Of a stretch of 64,000 nucleotides of DNA, positions 51,088 through 63,551 are shown one piece after another (position 1 is the stretch's first letter; every line of letters starts with the position of its first letter). The notes beneath the pieces were generated by a model. It was not told the DNA's origin, did no database searches, and saw only the letters and a list, made by a program, of their open reading frames with translations. Source of the DNA: Polytrichum commune (taxonomy: Eukaryota > Streptophyta > Polytrichopsida > Polytrichales > Polytrichaceae); assembly GCA_950295325.1 (NCBI GenBank), contig OX485809.1, positions 27,528,001 through 27,592,000 of the forward strand, in the 5' to 3' direction. The position numbers were made by a program, and so were the translations under genes.

Positions 51088-54000
51088 AAGATAAAAACAT
51101 GACATCTTACCATAGGATGTTTAACCTATGTAAGGTGTATAAAGAACCCGCTGTGTTGAAGATGTATCCAACGTGGGAGAAGAGCGACCACGTCGAGCTC
51201 AACAAGATTGCCAAGAAGTACGGAAGAGTATTCGCATTCAACATCCCACCAAAGCCATATGTTGGCCCGAAACGGAAGGCTGAGGATGTCCTTCATACCC
51301 CCCGTGAAAAGCGTCGCCATTTTGCCTCGTCTGCTGCATGCAAACCACGAGTTGTGGGTTTGTGCAGGATATCGCGGTCTAGGGTGAGTCCTAAAGCTAT
51401 GCATGTGAGATTCCAGGAACCTCAAGCACAACAATTGTCTGAGGATAGTGACAACCACATGGAGGATTGCTTTGAAGAACAGGGACAGGAGCGTTCGGAG
51501 AAAGATGACAGCGACATCAACACACCGCCTAACACAACCCGGAATTTGATGGACGTCCGCTCGACTTCTCCGGATACGACGTCTGAGGAGGGTGATTTTC
51601 GCGTGGTCAGACACAGTCGAGCTGTGCGTGCTCTCACCCGTAAGGACATCGAAGAACGTGCATGGGTTAAAGCCAGGTTGAAATTTCCTGATGGAAACTC
51701 TGCGTGCGCTCCTCCTCCGCCTACGCCTGTGGATGTGAGTGGATTATACACCCTCATCATTGAGGTCAATGTCGACTGGATGCCCAAAGACCTACTCAAT
51801 GATCCGCAGGCTTGCCTTCAATTCCTTCATAAGATGGTGGAGGATGGCACCCTCGGTGTAAAACTTGGCAGTGCATTTGGAACATGGTATCTTTACGGCA
51901 ATGCGGTAAGTGTTGTCAATGTAATTCAATGCCAATCAATGTCCTTCAATATCAATGCTTGGCTGTATAGGGGGTCATATGTGTTTAGTGTCTGGTTTTA
52001 CTAATACAATGTATGACTGACTTGGATTGATGTAGTTCCAAAATAATCGCAGCCTAGATGAACACATGGCTGTTCTACAAAAGATAAAGAATCAAATTCG
52101 CTGCTTCAATAGCCCTTCGGATGTGCAGAGGTACGAAGAACTCATGCGTCTGAAGGACTACCTCGACTACAGAGTCCGCACTCATGAGTATGAGGCAAAC
52201 CTAGCGGCTGCCAATGGGAACGCCGAAGAGTTGCGGAGTAAGTACATGAAGGTGAAGCTCAAGAAGTTTGACAATGCTGGAAAAAATCGCGCCAAACAGG
52301 AGAAGTGGGGATGGTCTCCGCTTTACCGCATTTTCAAGGAATGGCCCCTGTCCAATTTCCCTAATTCTCCTTGGGCACACACGCAGGGTGAATGGGCAGA
52401 GATAGAGAAAGCATTGTTAGAAAATGTCAGCACCGAGCCTCTCTCACTTGAACTAGAGTGTCCCCATATTTTGCGAGAATTCTTGGTGTTGTTCAGGACG
52501 TTACACGGTCACACTCGTCCTCTTCCTCATCCTGACGCAGGTCTTACTTTGGAGTACATTCTAGAGTTTGCGGTAGACAATGAGAAATCTGTTGCATTGA
52601 CAAATGTCGTGCATAATTTAGCTACAACAGAGTGGACTTTATTTCCTGGCATTCAATCGTCAGTTGATAACTACAACAATCTCCATTCAGACACAGTTGC
52701 ACTGCTTGGATACGAGCCCCAGAAGCAGGTTGCAATTGTTGAGAAGATTAGGGCATTCATTGGCAGAGTAGCACATAGGGCTATCTCTGACATGGTTAGG
52801 ATGCAACGATCTTCTGAGCTCGAAGACATGTGGTTTGCCGACCAAGTCACCGAGCAACGTAGGACAAAGTGTGAAGAGGTACGACATTGTCCATTGTCAT
52901 TCACATGAGTATTGTATTTTTGTGTCTTCGTATTCACTTGTAATTCATCTCATTTGGTTGTAATTCAGTCATGTACATCTCATTGTCGTTTCACTTGTAG
53001 GTACTTGTTCCGCAATGGTAATTCGCGAAGATGCAGACATTGGATTGGTTGTGGTTGGCGACATCCACAAGAAAGGTACATGTGCACAATTGTGGCTTGG
53101 TGAGGCGATTGAAGTACTGGCATCATTACGGCACACGCAACTAAGCTTGCTATACAGTGGCCTGGGGCTTCAAGAGCCCACAGACGACATTGTTGATGAT
53201 GTGGCAGTTACGCGTACATTAGTGGGTGAGTTTGCTACATCTATCCAGGGAGGTGGAAGATACACTCCAAAAGGGTTTGTAGCTGAAGTACAAGATGCTA
53301 TGAATTTGGAAGGACTTGACTGTGTTCCTCCCCCCTTCCAAAGGCACATGGATGGGCCTGACAGTAGTAACACACAAGACGTGACTGTCTCACAGAAGGA
53401 CGTTCTAGATACACCAATCAAGACAGTCTCATCACCTGCAGCTCTTTCCCCTGACGGACTGCTTTGCACAATGCACGCAAAGTCCCCGTGTACACCGACT
53501 GACTTGAATAGCATGTTAACCATTGGGCCTTGGTTCCAGAGGACGCCTACTCTGACTCTTACGAGTGCGGCTCCGGCAATTTCAGTCACACGACGGTTGG
53601 AATTACCACCAATCCCCACTGTTGGCACCGATAATTCGATATGTTATACGGAGAGAGCATGTACGAAGGGCCTAAGTGATGTTTCGGAAATCGTCGAAGG
53701 GCTCGGCCAGAAGCATGCGAAGAGCAAGGTGTCATCAACACCAGTGGACACTAGTCATGATGATATCATATTCCGAACAACACCTAAATCTGATGGCAGG
53801 TAAATGATATATGGTGGATTCTTTAGTATCTTTCAGGGATGAGCAACGTTGTATTTAGAAATTCAATTTGTATGTGCTCATATTTGGTTATATGTGGCTC
53901 TATGGCTGATCAATGTCCACTTGTATTCTACATGTTGGAAAAACTTGTGAATACGATTGTGGCCGATGCAGGTGGGGCAATGTCTTTTTCGTTTGAGTTT

Positions 54001-54921
54001 ACATTTAAGGGTGAATTTTGTACATTAGATTGGGATTACGACATAAAACCATTAACATATAGGTACGGTGAATTGTCCAACCACATGATGAAGTGGGTAA
54101 GGACGTGGTTGAATCCACAGTTAGAAGACGTAAAGTGTCATATATGTAGTCCTTACCTGGTGCCTATTCTAACAGGTTTTCTTCAGTTGCATCCGACTGA
54201 GAGTTTAAAGGCCTTCATAGAGTTCATTCATGATAAGTATCCAACTCTTCCGGAGTTGGACATAATAACTCTCCTAGTACCCTTCACTTGCGGAAAACAC
54301 TGGACATTATACGTTCTAAGGGATAAGGGTTTTTTTTCATTTTAATTCTATGACCAACGCTCAACTACACATTGATTCAACCATTTGCACGCGTCTAGCA
54401 AAGATGTGGGTAATATGAAGTGGCTACGCTGAACAATCGATCATATGGCGAAATACACAATCACTTAGTGTTTGGATTCAACCAACTGTGCCACAACATA
54501 ATTCTGGTTGGGCATGTGGATTTTATGTTCTGAAGAACATAAAGAAGTACACTGAGGCCTTGAGAATTAAATCCCATACCCTGCGCGAGGTCAATTGCGA
54601 TTCCGTGCATCGAATAACCCCGTACAAGTGATAAGTACTATAGGTGACATAAAATTACGTCTTTACACGTATGTTGTATATGGTTTGAGTACTAACTTTT
54701 ATATTGGACCCTTCTTCGTGCAGGGCTGTGTATTTAATTACAAGAGGGTGGACACCATCAAACAACGGCATGACATAACTGATGCTCTCTTCGATGTCCT
54801 AACAACTGGGATTCATGCGGGATCACAGTGGACAATGAAAGTCATCGCGAAGAAGGAATCATCCCAACAAAAATACACAAGAAAACGATGTCGTACGGTC
54901 AGAAAACGATGTGCCAGATGA

Positions 54922-56205
54922 CGTTGCATTTTTGTCAAAGGTACTTTATAATATTGTGTAATCATATTTGTCGTAGGGCGCAATGTACATTAGAATCACA
55001 AGATCACTACAGTCGTACGACTGGTGAATTGTACATTTTTCCTTAATACAAAGCAATGCTTGTATATTTGTAGTCTGATATCATTTGTAAACCATATGAT
55101 GGTTCTGGGTCTTGAAGTACAATGGCTCAAATTATGTATTTCATGTTGTTGAAACACATTCTTGTGTTTAGGGTTTTGGGTATTGTGGTTAGGGCTTTGT
55201 GTGGGTAATGTATATGTCTAGGATATAAGATCCAGTCACTCACACATACACATCTACAAACATGTGAGTTTGAAGATGTGTCTGATCTGAATAATTATTT
55301 TAGTCATTCAGTCAGTCAGGCATGTGGTCCTTCAATCATTCAGTCATTCAGTCCTACAAAGGTGGGATTATGGAGTTTTGTAGTTGTATACTCATTTGTA
55401 ACATGGTTAATATACACGGAAGAACAAAATTAATACCGTGCTTAGACACGGCAGTGACAGTTTAATGACACTGAGTAATCCAACCACAGAGTTGTATGAA
55501 TATCGACAACTATCCAGTCAATCACAAATGTATGTGATGCTTGAGCCTTACAGTTATGTATTTTGTTCATATATTCGTGGTATGAAGTCCCACATTAACG
55601 CAGTGATATGCCAAATACGTTGGAGGATCTAGTACATCACATGTATACTCCATTTGTAATACACATACATTAAGTCATTCAGTAATAGCGTGAATCATAT
55701 TAGAACTTCAAAATTGTCGTCCTTCAATAAGTAATACAAACGTTCAGCCGTGTCTACTACATTGAATGTTGGCCTGCAGGTTTCTCGTACAACGGCGTCT
55801 ACTCGCAATGAAAGGAGGAGGTAAGATAACTGTCAGAACTATTTTATTCAAAGTATATCAAAACTTGTTAACCTAAACTCTGCCCGGATATGTAATACAT
55901 GTTGACAGTTAAGACAGTGTTATTTGCAATAAGTACGTAGTACATCACGGACTTTAAGTATATGATGTTTTTTTCCTAGAAGGTGGGTTTTCCAGGAAAC
56001 TCCGATGACGCTTGAGGGAGTTGTCACCGCCTTGCGCTGGGAAAGACGAGGGTGTGGATGTTGGATGCAACATGGCGTCGCTGCTCGCAATGAGCTCGGT
56101 CTGCTTTCCATGGATGTGCTTGAGGTCCGCCACCAAGTATGCATGAAGTATGGGATAAGTATCTGCATTCTTTGTCAATGTTGTGTATAAATGATTCGAT
56201 GTTGT
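54922..56205. other. MULE region between the two convergent genes
   Basis: It holds 3' sequence of both genes and AT-rich filler. Repeated CATTCAGTCATTCAGTC occurs near 55310-55350. No gene was recognised. Confidence 0.5.
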
Positions 56206-58242
56206 TCACGACATTGCCTGTGAATGTGCCACGTCAAATTGTGAGAGGTCAATAGGATTTGACACACTGCCTAGTGATATCTGAGAGCAAATATTGTGGA
56301 GTTCCTGGGAAGGTCCACCGATGATTTCAGCCTCAAGATCCACGCACACATTGTTGTCGTTGTCCTTCCAAATGTTAGAATTATCATCCGTGAGCCCTTC
56401 ACACAGCGGGGCATGTCGGGCCTTTGAGTAACACTGAGGCATGGGTGTGTTGCGATCAATACCGTGCATGGTACCAACTTCCCTCACAATGACACCATCA
56501 TGTATGTCGGGGTGGAGCATTTTGAATACCTTCATGGTATGCTTGCATATCATACCCTCTCGTGCGACTGGGCAGTCACACTGCGCCCACTCGGAGTCAC
56601 ATGAGTGTATTGTCCAAACTTTTGGCCTGTTATTCATTGACCCTACGTATGCTACATCTTCATCCATGCAAATCAAAACATTTGTATATGGTATTGCTGA
56701 TGCGCGTATGGTCGTAGAACATACAATACCTTCGTGTTGTTTATTTCGAACAAACCCAAAAGCCTTGCATTGGACTCCGTACCAGTAATGTGTGAGAACG
56801 TCCCCGGTGAGGTGATAGATGAGCCAATCCATGCGTCTTTCAATGAAACGCTCCTTTGTTGAGTTTAATATGCTCTTCGAGTTTGAGTGGTACGACTCAA
56901 TGGCAGCATTAATGTTTTGGCCCGCATGAGGTATCCTCCTTGCGCCAACACACTACATGGTTGCCTTTGCTCTCCAGTTGTCATTCATGTACCTCATGAA
57001 TGCAGCCGACCTCGGTCTTGTGTTGGTAATACAGTCGAGTTGATTCAAAGCCCAATCTACAGGATCGTCGTCGACAGCACACCCCTTGTCGTACATGATA
57101 TCACCAACCATTTGGAGGACAGTAGCACGTTCTCCAACTGTGGAGATTTTCTTCACGGCATTTTCTGCCCAAGCCTTCCGAATGTGCCAAAGGCAGAGGA
57201 AGATCTTGGCCGCAGGCCATACAAACCTGCACATGGAAGTGAATGTAAGTATCCCAATCACTAAGGCACAAAGTTCAAATTGAAGGACATGTTTGAAGAT
57301 TGCTAATACCTCAATGTGTTGATTTCAGCTTGTGCGTTGTCAACTATGATGGATGAAGGAGACCAAGTTGCATTGTTTCTGGCAACTTTGTTGTGAAGGT
57401 CTTAAAACACAGGTATGAGGTCTTGCTCACGAGTTCGTGATATGGCGAAGAATGCCACAGGTATGCCATTCCTCCAATCATCAAAAACCATAACGGTATA
57501 TAGGGGATACTGCAACAAACAAGTTAAACGCATGGTGAAACCAACATGTACAAGAATATTTGAATATCACAACAAAAGACATAGTGGGATAAAAATGACA
57601 TGAATATATTGGCTCTGACATTCATTTATTATGAAGGACATGATAAAACAGGCAAAGACGAAGAGGAAAGTGTCTAACCCGCGTTTGGGTGGTCCCAAAT
57701 GTTGCGTCAATGGAGAGTGCGTTGTTGTGACCAAATTTTTCCATCATTTCTAGTTGCCATTCGGGGTTTTGGATTTAGGGTTTACGGTTTACGGTTTACG
57801 GTTAGTAATCAGTGCACCATTGCTAAGCCCTATTATGACCAACAAACAATGGAAGAGGATAGAGGAGTAAATCAAACCTCACTACAATAGCAGGACTGTA
57901 TGCCCAGGGTGATCTCAACGAGTTTGGTAAGTTTTGCCTAATGACCTCAGCGTTGAATCTGCATGGGTAGAGAGCATGATGTTGCTCGCCTGAGATGAAA
58001 TCGTCTAACCTATCCCATAGAATCAATGCCATTCTTGAACCTTTGTGTCTACCCTTCCCATGGGTGACTTGACTTGTCCACACTACGTCCTCCATCCTAA
58101 ACTCGCCAGGGGGAGGATTTTGAATGCTCTCTCTCAAAGCCATAACAATATCAACTTGCTGTACCTGGAATGCTGGCGGGTCAGTATGCTCCAAGGCTTC
58201 TTGTGGTGTTGATGATGAAGCCATGGGCACTTCACAATGCAA
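56206..58242 (-). pseudogene. MULE transposase with DDE and SWIM finger, two stop codons
   Basis: Reading on the minus strand, an N-terminal exon (from about 58242) contains WDRLDDFISGEQ. The catalytic core follows: first Asp in LSIDATFGTTQTR (near 57700), second in IIVDNAQAEI (near 57335), the conserved FLCLWHIRKAW (about 57195), and the Glu in AAIESYH (near 56910). A SWIM zinc finger CDCPVAREGMICKH (about 56570-56530) completes the usual MULE layout. Introns after QTR and after the second Asp region join in phase. TAA at 57402-57404 and TAG at 56953-56955 interrupt the frame, so this copy should not make an active enzyme. The junction of the N-terminal exon was not resolved. Confidence 0.85.
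57775..57803 (+). repeat. Telomere-like TTTACGG run in a transposase intron
   Basis: One TTTAGGG unit, the common plant telomere repeat, is followed by three TTTACGG units and TTAG. Confidence 0.7.
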
Positions 58243-58325
58243 AGCTTTGGAAACCCTAAACCCTATACCTTCATCGACTCTAACTAAACAAACATGTCAA
58301 AGTTGTGCTAAACCCAACTGAGCTA

Positions 58326-58601
58326 TGTGTATTGTGTATGTGAGGGAAGGTGTTGCAGCAATCAATGCGATGTCATTCGGTTGACAAGAGTGTGTGGATC
58401 AAGAGGAAAGAGCACATCTGGGATCTATCAAAGTTTACACACTCACCATCCCGGAACCCTAATGTGTATTGTGTATGTGAGGGAAGGTGTTGCAGCAATC
58501 AATGCGATGTCATTCGGTTGACAAGAGTGTGTGGATTAAGAGGAAGGAGCGCATCTGGGTTTCCCCAAACCCTGTCACACTCGCCGCCCTGGAACCCTAA
58601 T
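58326..58601. repeat. 137-bp tandem duplication upstream of the transposase
   Basis: TGTGTATTGTGTATGTGAGG recurs at 58326 and 58463. The copies diverge mainly in the second half. It lies directly 5' of the transposase start, so it may include its promoter. Confidence 0.85.
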
Positions 58602-58775
58602 GTTTCAGATATGAGATCTTTGTTTATCGGTAGGACATGAACGTGTAGGACCCGAACTTGAATGACTTCAATTTTGTTTGTAGACCGCACTCTGCATGGT
58701 GGCGTCCTACGTCATCCGAGCGACGGATGATGGACAGAACAATGTCTTTGAACTCTGTCGAACCTGCCAGATCCG

Positions 58776-58849
58776 TTGACGGGCGGGCAGGGCATTTTTT
58801 GCTTGGGACTGCCCCCTACAAGTTCGTAGGGGGTACTTTAGCGTCCGCC
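58776..58849 (-). repeat. Right terminal inverted repeat of the MULE
   Basis: It is the reverse complement of 48306-48379 with three mismatches, and ends TTAGCGTCCGCC. Confidence 0.95.
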
Positions 58850-58858
58850 TTGGGTAAC

Positions 58859-60376
58859 AGGTGAGAGATTCACCTCCTTGTACTAGATGAGCTGGAAACT
58901 CCGTTCCATATACCCTGCTCCTCTCTTAAGCACAAACCACTACAGAATATAATGTTGCTCAATATTATCATACGTGACCCAAGGTCCACTACTTGCCATA
59001 CCAAACTGAAATATGTTTCCTCAAATGCATTATAAAGTAACATGGCCAAATTTGGTTACGTATCTTGGTTGAACACTTATAATTGTGGTGTGTGGGTAGG
59101 TGTGAATCTAAGAACGGATATTGAAAGATATATGTTGAAAATTGTTGAAATTACACCTTAACCTCTGTAATGTCGTCCTCTGTAGTGTCACTCCCTCTCA
59201 TATATTGTGATGTTTCTAGGGAATGGATGTGCTCAATTTAAATTTCCCTCGTTGTCACATTTCCCTCAAATATCATGGGTTTTGACATTAAAATAATCCA
59301 CCCAAGAATTCAAACCACACGCTCGTATGCGTGACATTGTCATCATTGTCATTTATTGGCTCTGTCTGTAGGACAAAAATTCTGTCTGCATCGACTTCTA
59401 TGTTTCAAGAGCAAATTTCCTAACCACTTTGCGTTCACACTTGGACATTACTCGTTCCTGCTATATTTGGTTCATTTTATTTTATGTGGATGGTGAAAGC
59501 TTGCATACCTTGGACAACTAACCAACTAATTCAATCATTAGTTGACTAGTTGCATTACATAACTATAGTTGTTCGCGATTTGACCTGCCAAAAAATGTAG
59601 TTAACTTTAGTTGTTCTAATATCTAGTTAACTATAGTTATATATGCCTAGTTAACTATAGTAGTTCCCTAAAATGTATTGAAAAAATCTAATTGACTATA
59701 GTTGGTTATAGGTATAATAAATAGCCATGGATTGGCATGAGCAAAGTGTACAACTACAATTGTAGTCTTTCATAAGAAACGACAAAGCCTCATGGTTCTA
59801 CCGTTTTCTTGTTGTCATTGTTGCAATGTTGACTTTGTGTGATTCCATAATGTCACATGCTACACTAATTCTCTATTATCACACATCCATGTTAACACTG
59901 CAAACCTCCTTCATATCACGTGCACTTTGATTGCCACAGGCATGATATTGAGGAGGTTGGAGTGTAGAAGGTGTAATTATCTCAGCTCAAGTCACAGCAA
60001 GTAATTTGTAGGTTGTGAAGAAACATTTGGTGAAACCACATTCTCAAGCAAGAAAGATATTGCTACTTCAGGTAAGCATGGGCCAAGATTCATGAATTCT
60101 GGAGTTGCACGTCAGCACTGAAGTAAACTCTTGTGTTCGCACTGGTGGTTAAGTCCCTCAGCATTAGCCCTAACACATGATAATGATGAGAATGCAATTT
60201 CAGATATTAGCATTCCAACATTGACAGTCATTCCCATTGCACACAAGAGGGCCAGAGTAACAAACAGAAAGGGGTAGCACATTGCATGAATGCTGGTTAA
60301 CATAATCTTGCACCAACTTTTTGTGCAACATCAATTTAGTGTACAAAAGAAGTGACCAAGCAATAAATAAAGCATG
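58859..60376. other. Region without a recognised gene
   Basis: AT-rich DNA. A cluster of AGTTAACTATAGTT-like motifs lies at 59520-59720. The end is the 3' flank of the metallophosphoesterase gene. Confidence 0.5.
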
Positions 60377-63300
60377 CTATGAAGTTACGGCAGGTTTGTA
60401 TAAGGTTGCTACCCATGGTGCAAGCTCTGTGTTGTCAGGATCCCTTTTATTGGTGCTATAGTAAGTGGACCAGTGACAATCTAATGCTCCTACTAAGCCA
60501 CCTTTATCTGAATCATACAAGCACAATGGCAACCAGTCTGAGCCTCCGTTGATGCGTCTCTCTCTTTCTCGTGGGTATGCCAAAGGGGCTTGAATGTACC
60601 TGCAAATGCAACAGTGTAAACCTCAGAATAATCGACCCATCGTTGGGATACAATGCATGGTATCAATAATCAACATCAATAATGGTATCAAAGAACCTAC
60701 CCGTAGGTATCACAATTGGAGTACCAGTCAAAATGTTGATATTTTGTGGGTATGTCAGGTGAGAGCCTTTGTAAACCTGAGTTATTGTTTGGGTCAATAC
60801 CATTCCAAACCATATTGATACTAGGGCAATTTTGACTACATATCAAGGTTCTTATATGGTATACCAATAGACCCGAATGGTATCGAAAACAAATATACCA
60901 TTAAATACTCATACCCTATTGGTATCTAGAATTGTGAAATCATCATTAAAGATACCCTTGAATGTTATCAAAAAAGATGATACCAGACCAACATTGGTTC
61001 CATCCACTTGCATAAACCAAGATGTCTTAATGTGGCTGGATCACTGTCAAGCTAGCTTACCCAATTGTAAATAATGAGAAGGAGTAAATTCTATCTAACA
61101 CCAAGTTCACGAATAGTCGCTACAACACAAAACAATAATTGAGGCTCTTCATTTAATTAAGGCTCGTTGTCAGCCAGTTGAGGAATGTGTTGGTTGCAAT
61201 GCCTGAGCAGGTGGACTCAAATTGAAAAGAGGTTAGTCATGGAAAGCACTAAGGTAAGCGGGCCTAATTTTGTCACTTATCTTAATCGGACACCTATATT
61301 TTGGTGATGATGATTAGTCGTCGATTTAAGAAAAGGAGACATGAAACAACATGTGTTTAGGAAAGAGATTGGACTACGAGGTCAAATTTCTCAGCTATTC
61401 TAGTTTCAATAGTCAACATAATTGAGGACTTATATGATCGTTTAAGAAGAAAGAGAATCTCCATTCTGAAAATGAATAAGATATTCAAATGACCTCCAGG
61501 AATTATGAGGAAACTAGCTAAGGCCTCTTATTTGGATTTGTTCAATTGCATGTCATAAGAATGACATCTTTAATGTGCTACAAGTATTAGAAGTGGGTGT
61601 AGGGCTAAAAGTGTCCGCTTTAGACCTACTTACGTTAGGATGAAGTGAAGGAAGACGTTGCAAAATGATCACTCTTACAGAGCTACATGCAAGAAAACCT
61701 AAGACCTCAAGATATTCCAGGAATCATACTCTAGATATCAGATGTAAATGGATACCTGATTCCATCTAAAGTTGCATCCCAGCAAAAGTGGGTATGGCCA
61801 AAGACATGGCATGCTGTTGCACTGCCATGGTGCCCGTGTATGTGACGCAATCTTGCCTCCAACCAACTAGAGCCCACTACTTTAGGTAGGTTTGGGTAGA
61901 ACAACAGTCGCTTTTCGGGGCATAACTCAAATCTGCACACACACGAAAGACAAAAGCTCGGAAAACATGTTTTGTAGCCTTGCAAAAAGATCCCAAGCAT
62001 CAGGTTTGTGATCACTTCTGATCTGCTTCTGAAATTGCAGAAAACATGAATAGTGGTCTGGGATATCCTTAGCTCCCGGGATAGTAACTCTGTTTTTTGG
62101 GATATGAACCACGTGCAATAAAGGGGTGATTCAGAAGGTTATGAAGTGATGCGCAAAGTCATGGGATATTCCATATATTTGATACACATTTTTGGAATAC
62201 ACCTAATATGTTTTTCGACCAAATTTTTAGTACCTTATATTCATGTTAATTGTTTCATAGATTTTACTCCTTTGGATTTTATTCCACCCTATAATTTTTG
62301 CACATGGTTCTTAATATCTTATAAAGAGTGACCTCCCTAGGCCTTAGCTTGGTACAACATATAGTAGATGAGACACTTCACTTCAAGACTTGACAACTCG
62401 GGAAATTATTTACAAGGAACTTTGGAAGTAAAGCAAGTGTGATATGGATGAGAAAATAGGACATGGATACCGGGGCAGAAAATGAGAGAAGGTGATAATT
62501 TGGTGGACATCTTGCTCCCTTGCAACGTCGGTTTCAAAGCTGTCCACATTGAGTTCATCGAAATAGCGTGCTAGACATTCATCAACCAAGTTGTCAAGAG
62601 GAGGTGGCCATTTGCATAACCGAAAGTCGGATGCAGCCTGATCACATACATGCAACATAAATTTATCTTTTCCTCAGTACATGGTTTTGAAACCACCAAA
62701 TGCCAAAAGTCTTTGTCAACCTACAGCTGAATTGGAGGGCCTAATTACAAACTTATACATCTAAAATCATACATGCAACACTTGACGAAGTGAACATTGT
62801 TATTTGCAACCCAAGTTGCCTTTACCCCTTGTACATAACATGACAAAAATTGAAACTATTAGATAACTCAAAGTAGAAGAATACCTTCTCTGGAGGGCGA
62901 ATGTTGTATCCATCAATGTCTTTCTCCTTATCGAAACTCTGGAAATTTTGGCAAACAAGAAGAGAGCACAGGTTAAAACTCCATGTGTGGAATGGTTAAC
63001 CACATCTACCCCGTCAACCCCACTACTGCACATGGTTGACCATCCTTGGGGTGCTTGTTTCATGCTCATGTGACATCACTAGAGAGTTTCAAGACCAATG
63101 TCTGGGGGAGAAAGTTGAGAAGGCAACCAATGTAACACTACAATCCAAGGCCAACAAGGTTAACAATCACTTTAATTTCTTCTCAAGTCCACGACCAAAA
63201 CCAATGATAGATTGTGATTTAGAAGACCGACCCCACCATCAACCACAACCCACAAGGATTCACACAAGATAAGTGCATATAAAAAAAACTGAGTTGTGGT

Positions 63301-63551
63301 TGAATTTGGTGGTTAACCGCAACCGCAATCACAACCACCTTTATAGTGTGCACACACCCCTTCAGAGACAGCCTCTGTGCTGACGAAAACCTGATAGTAC
63401 CTTCAAAAAGAAAAGGTGGATGGGTTATTGCCTGATGATACCATGAGAGGAGTGGGTAAATCCAGACTCCATTCAACTTCTTAGGTGATGTGTGAATGCC
63501 AAGTGACTTGCAAACATCATTCAGCAGCCTGAGCTTCATCACCGAGTCCAA
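60377..63551 (-). CDS. Calcineurin-like metallophosphoesterase, C-terminal exons (partial)
   Basis: Five minus-strand exons join in phase: 63551-63432, 62938-62885, 62637-62471, 61932-61756 and 60599-60377, giving the last 246 residues. The order of motifs is VWIYPLLSWYHQ, SFDKEKDIDGY, a CKWPP segment, ITFSHFLPRFELCPEKR, CHVFGHTHFCWD, and IQAPLAYPRERERR. FSH and GHTH supply metal ligands of calcineurin-type phosphoesterases. The upstream metal-binding Asp and GNH motifs must lie beyond the right edge. The substrate is unknown. The first intron here seems to use a GC donor (CAG/GCAATA), since the nearest GT donor breaks the phase. No defect is visible. Confidence 0.85.
61355..61520 (-). repeat. 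Dispersed repeat, inverted copy inside a metallophosphoesterase intron
   Basis: Its reverse complement matches the repeats in H+-ATPase introns 6 and 10, including TTAGGAAAGAGATTGGACTA and AATAAGATATTCA. A further block, TTAATCGGACACCTAT (61280), also matches near 36760. Confidence 0.5.

Larger units (their letters stand above)
49507..54921 (+). pseudogene. MULE-borne gene ending in a C48/Ulp1-like cysteine peptidase domain
   Basis: Likely exons 49507-49677, 50330-50478, 51116-51905 and 52036-52878 join in phase. The next parts (53015-53799, about 53950-54345, 54420-54600, 54724-54921) do not all fit in phase. The long N-terminal part is unfamiliar, with a Lys/Arg-rich segment (GPKRKAEDVLHTPREKRR) and an acidic Ser-rich stretch. 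The peptidase part has its His in GKHWTLYVL, Asn in FHFNSM where Asp is usual, Gln-Asn and the nucleophile in HNSGWACGFYVL. A run of eight Ts (54330-54337) shifts the frame between His and Asn, and TGA at about 54416-54418 follows, so this copy is probably inactive. Ulp1 relatives process SUMO-like proteins; the role in MULEs is unknown. Confidence 0.68.
48297..58858. mobile_element. 10.5-kb Mutator-like element with Ulp1-like gene (Kaonashi type)
   Basis: Terminal inverted repeats of 74 bp bound the element (48306-58849). They are flanked by a perfect 9-bp duplication TTGGGTAAC (48297-48305 and 58850-58858), the length produced by Mutator transposases. Inside are a minus-strand transposase and a convergent plus-strand gene ending in a C48/Ulp1-like domain, the pairing known from Kaonashi-type plant MULEs. 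Both genes now have frame breaks, so this copy is probably not autonomous. The intact duplication and matching terminal repeats argue that it moved as a unit not very long ago. Confidence 0.93.

Noticed and set aside
59520-59720. Operator-like AGTTAACTATAGTT cluster
   Set aside because: The motif is a simple AT-rich palindromic variant repeated irregularly, with no gene close by. Evidence for a regulatory site is too weak.
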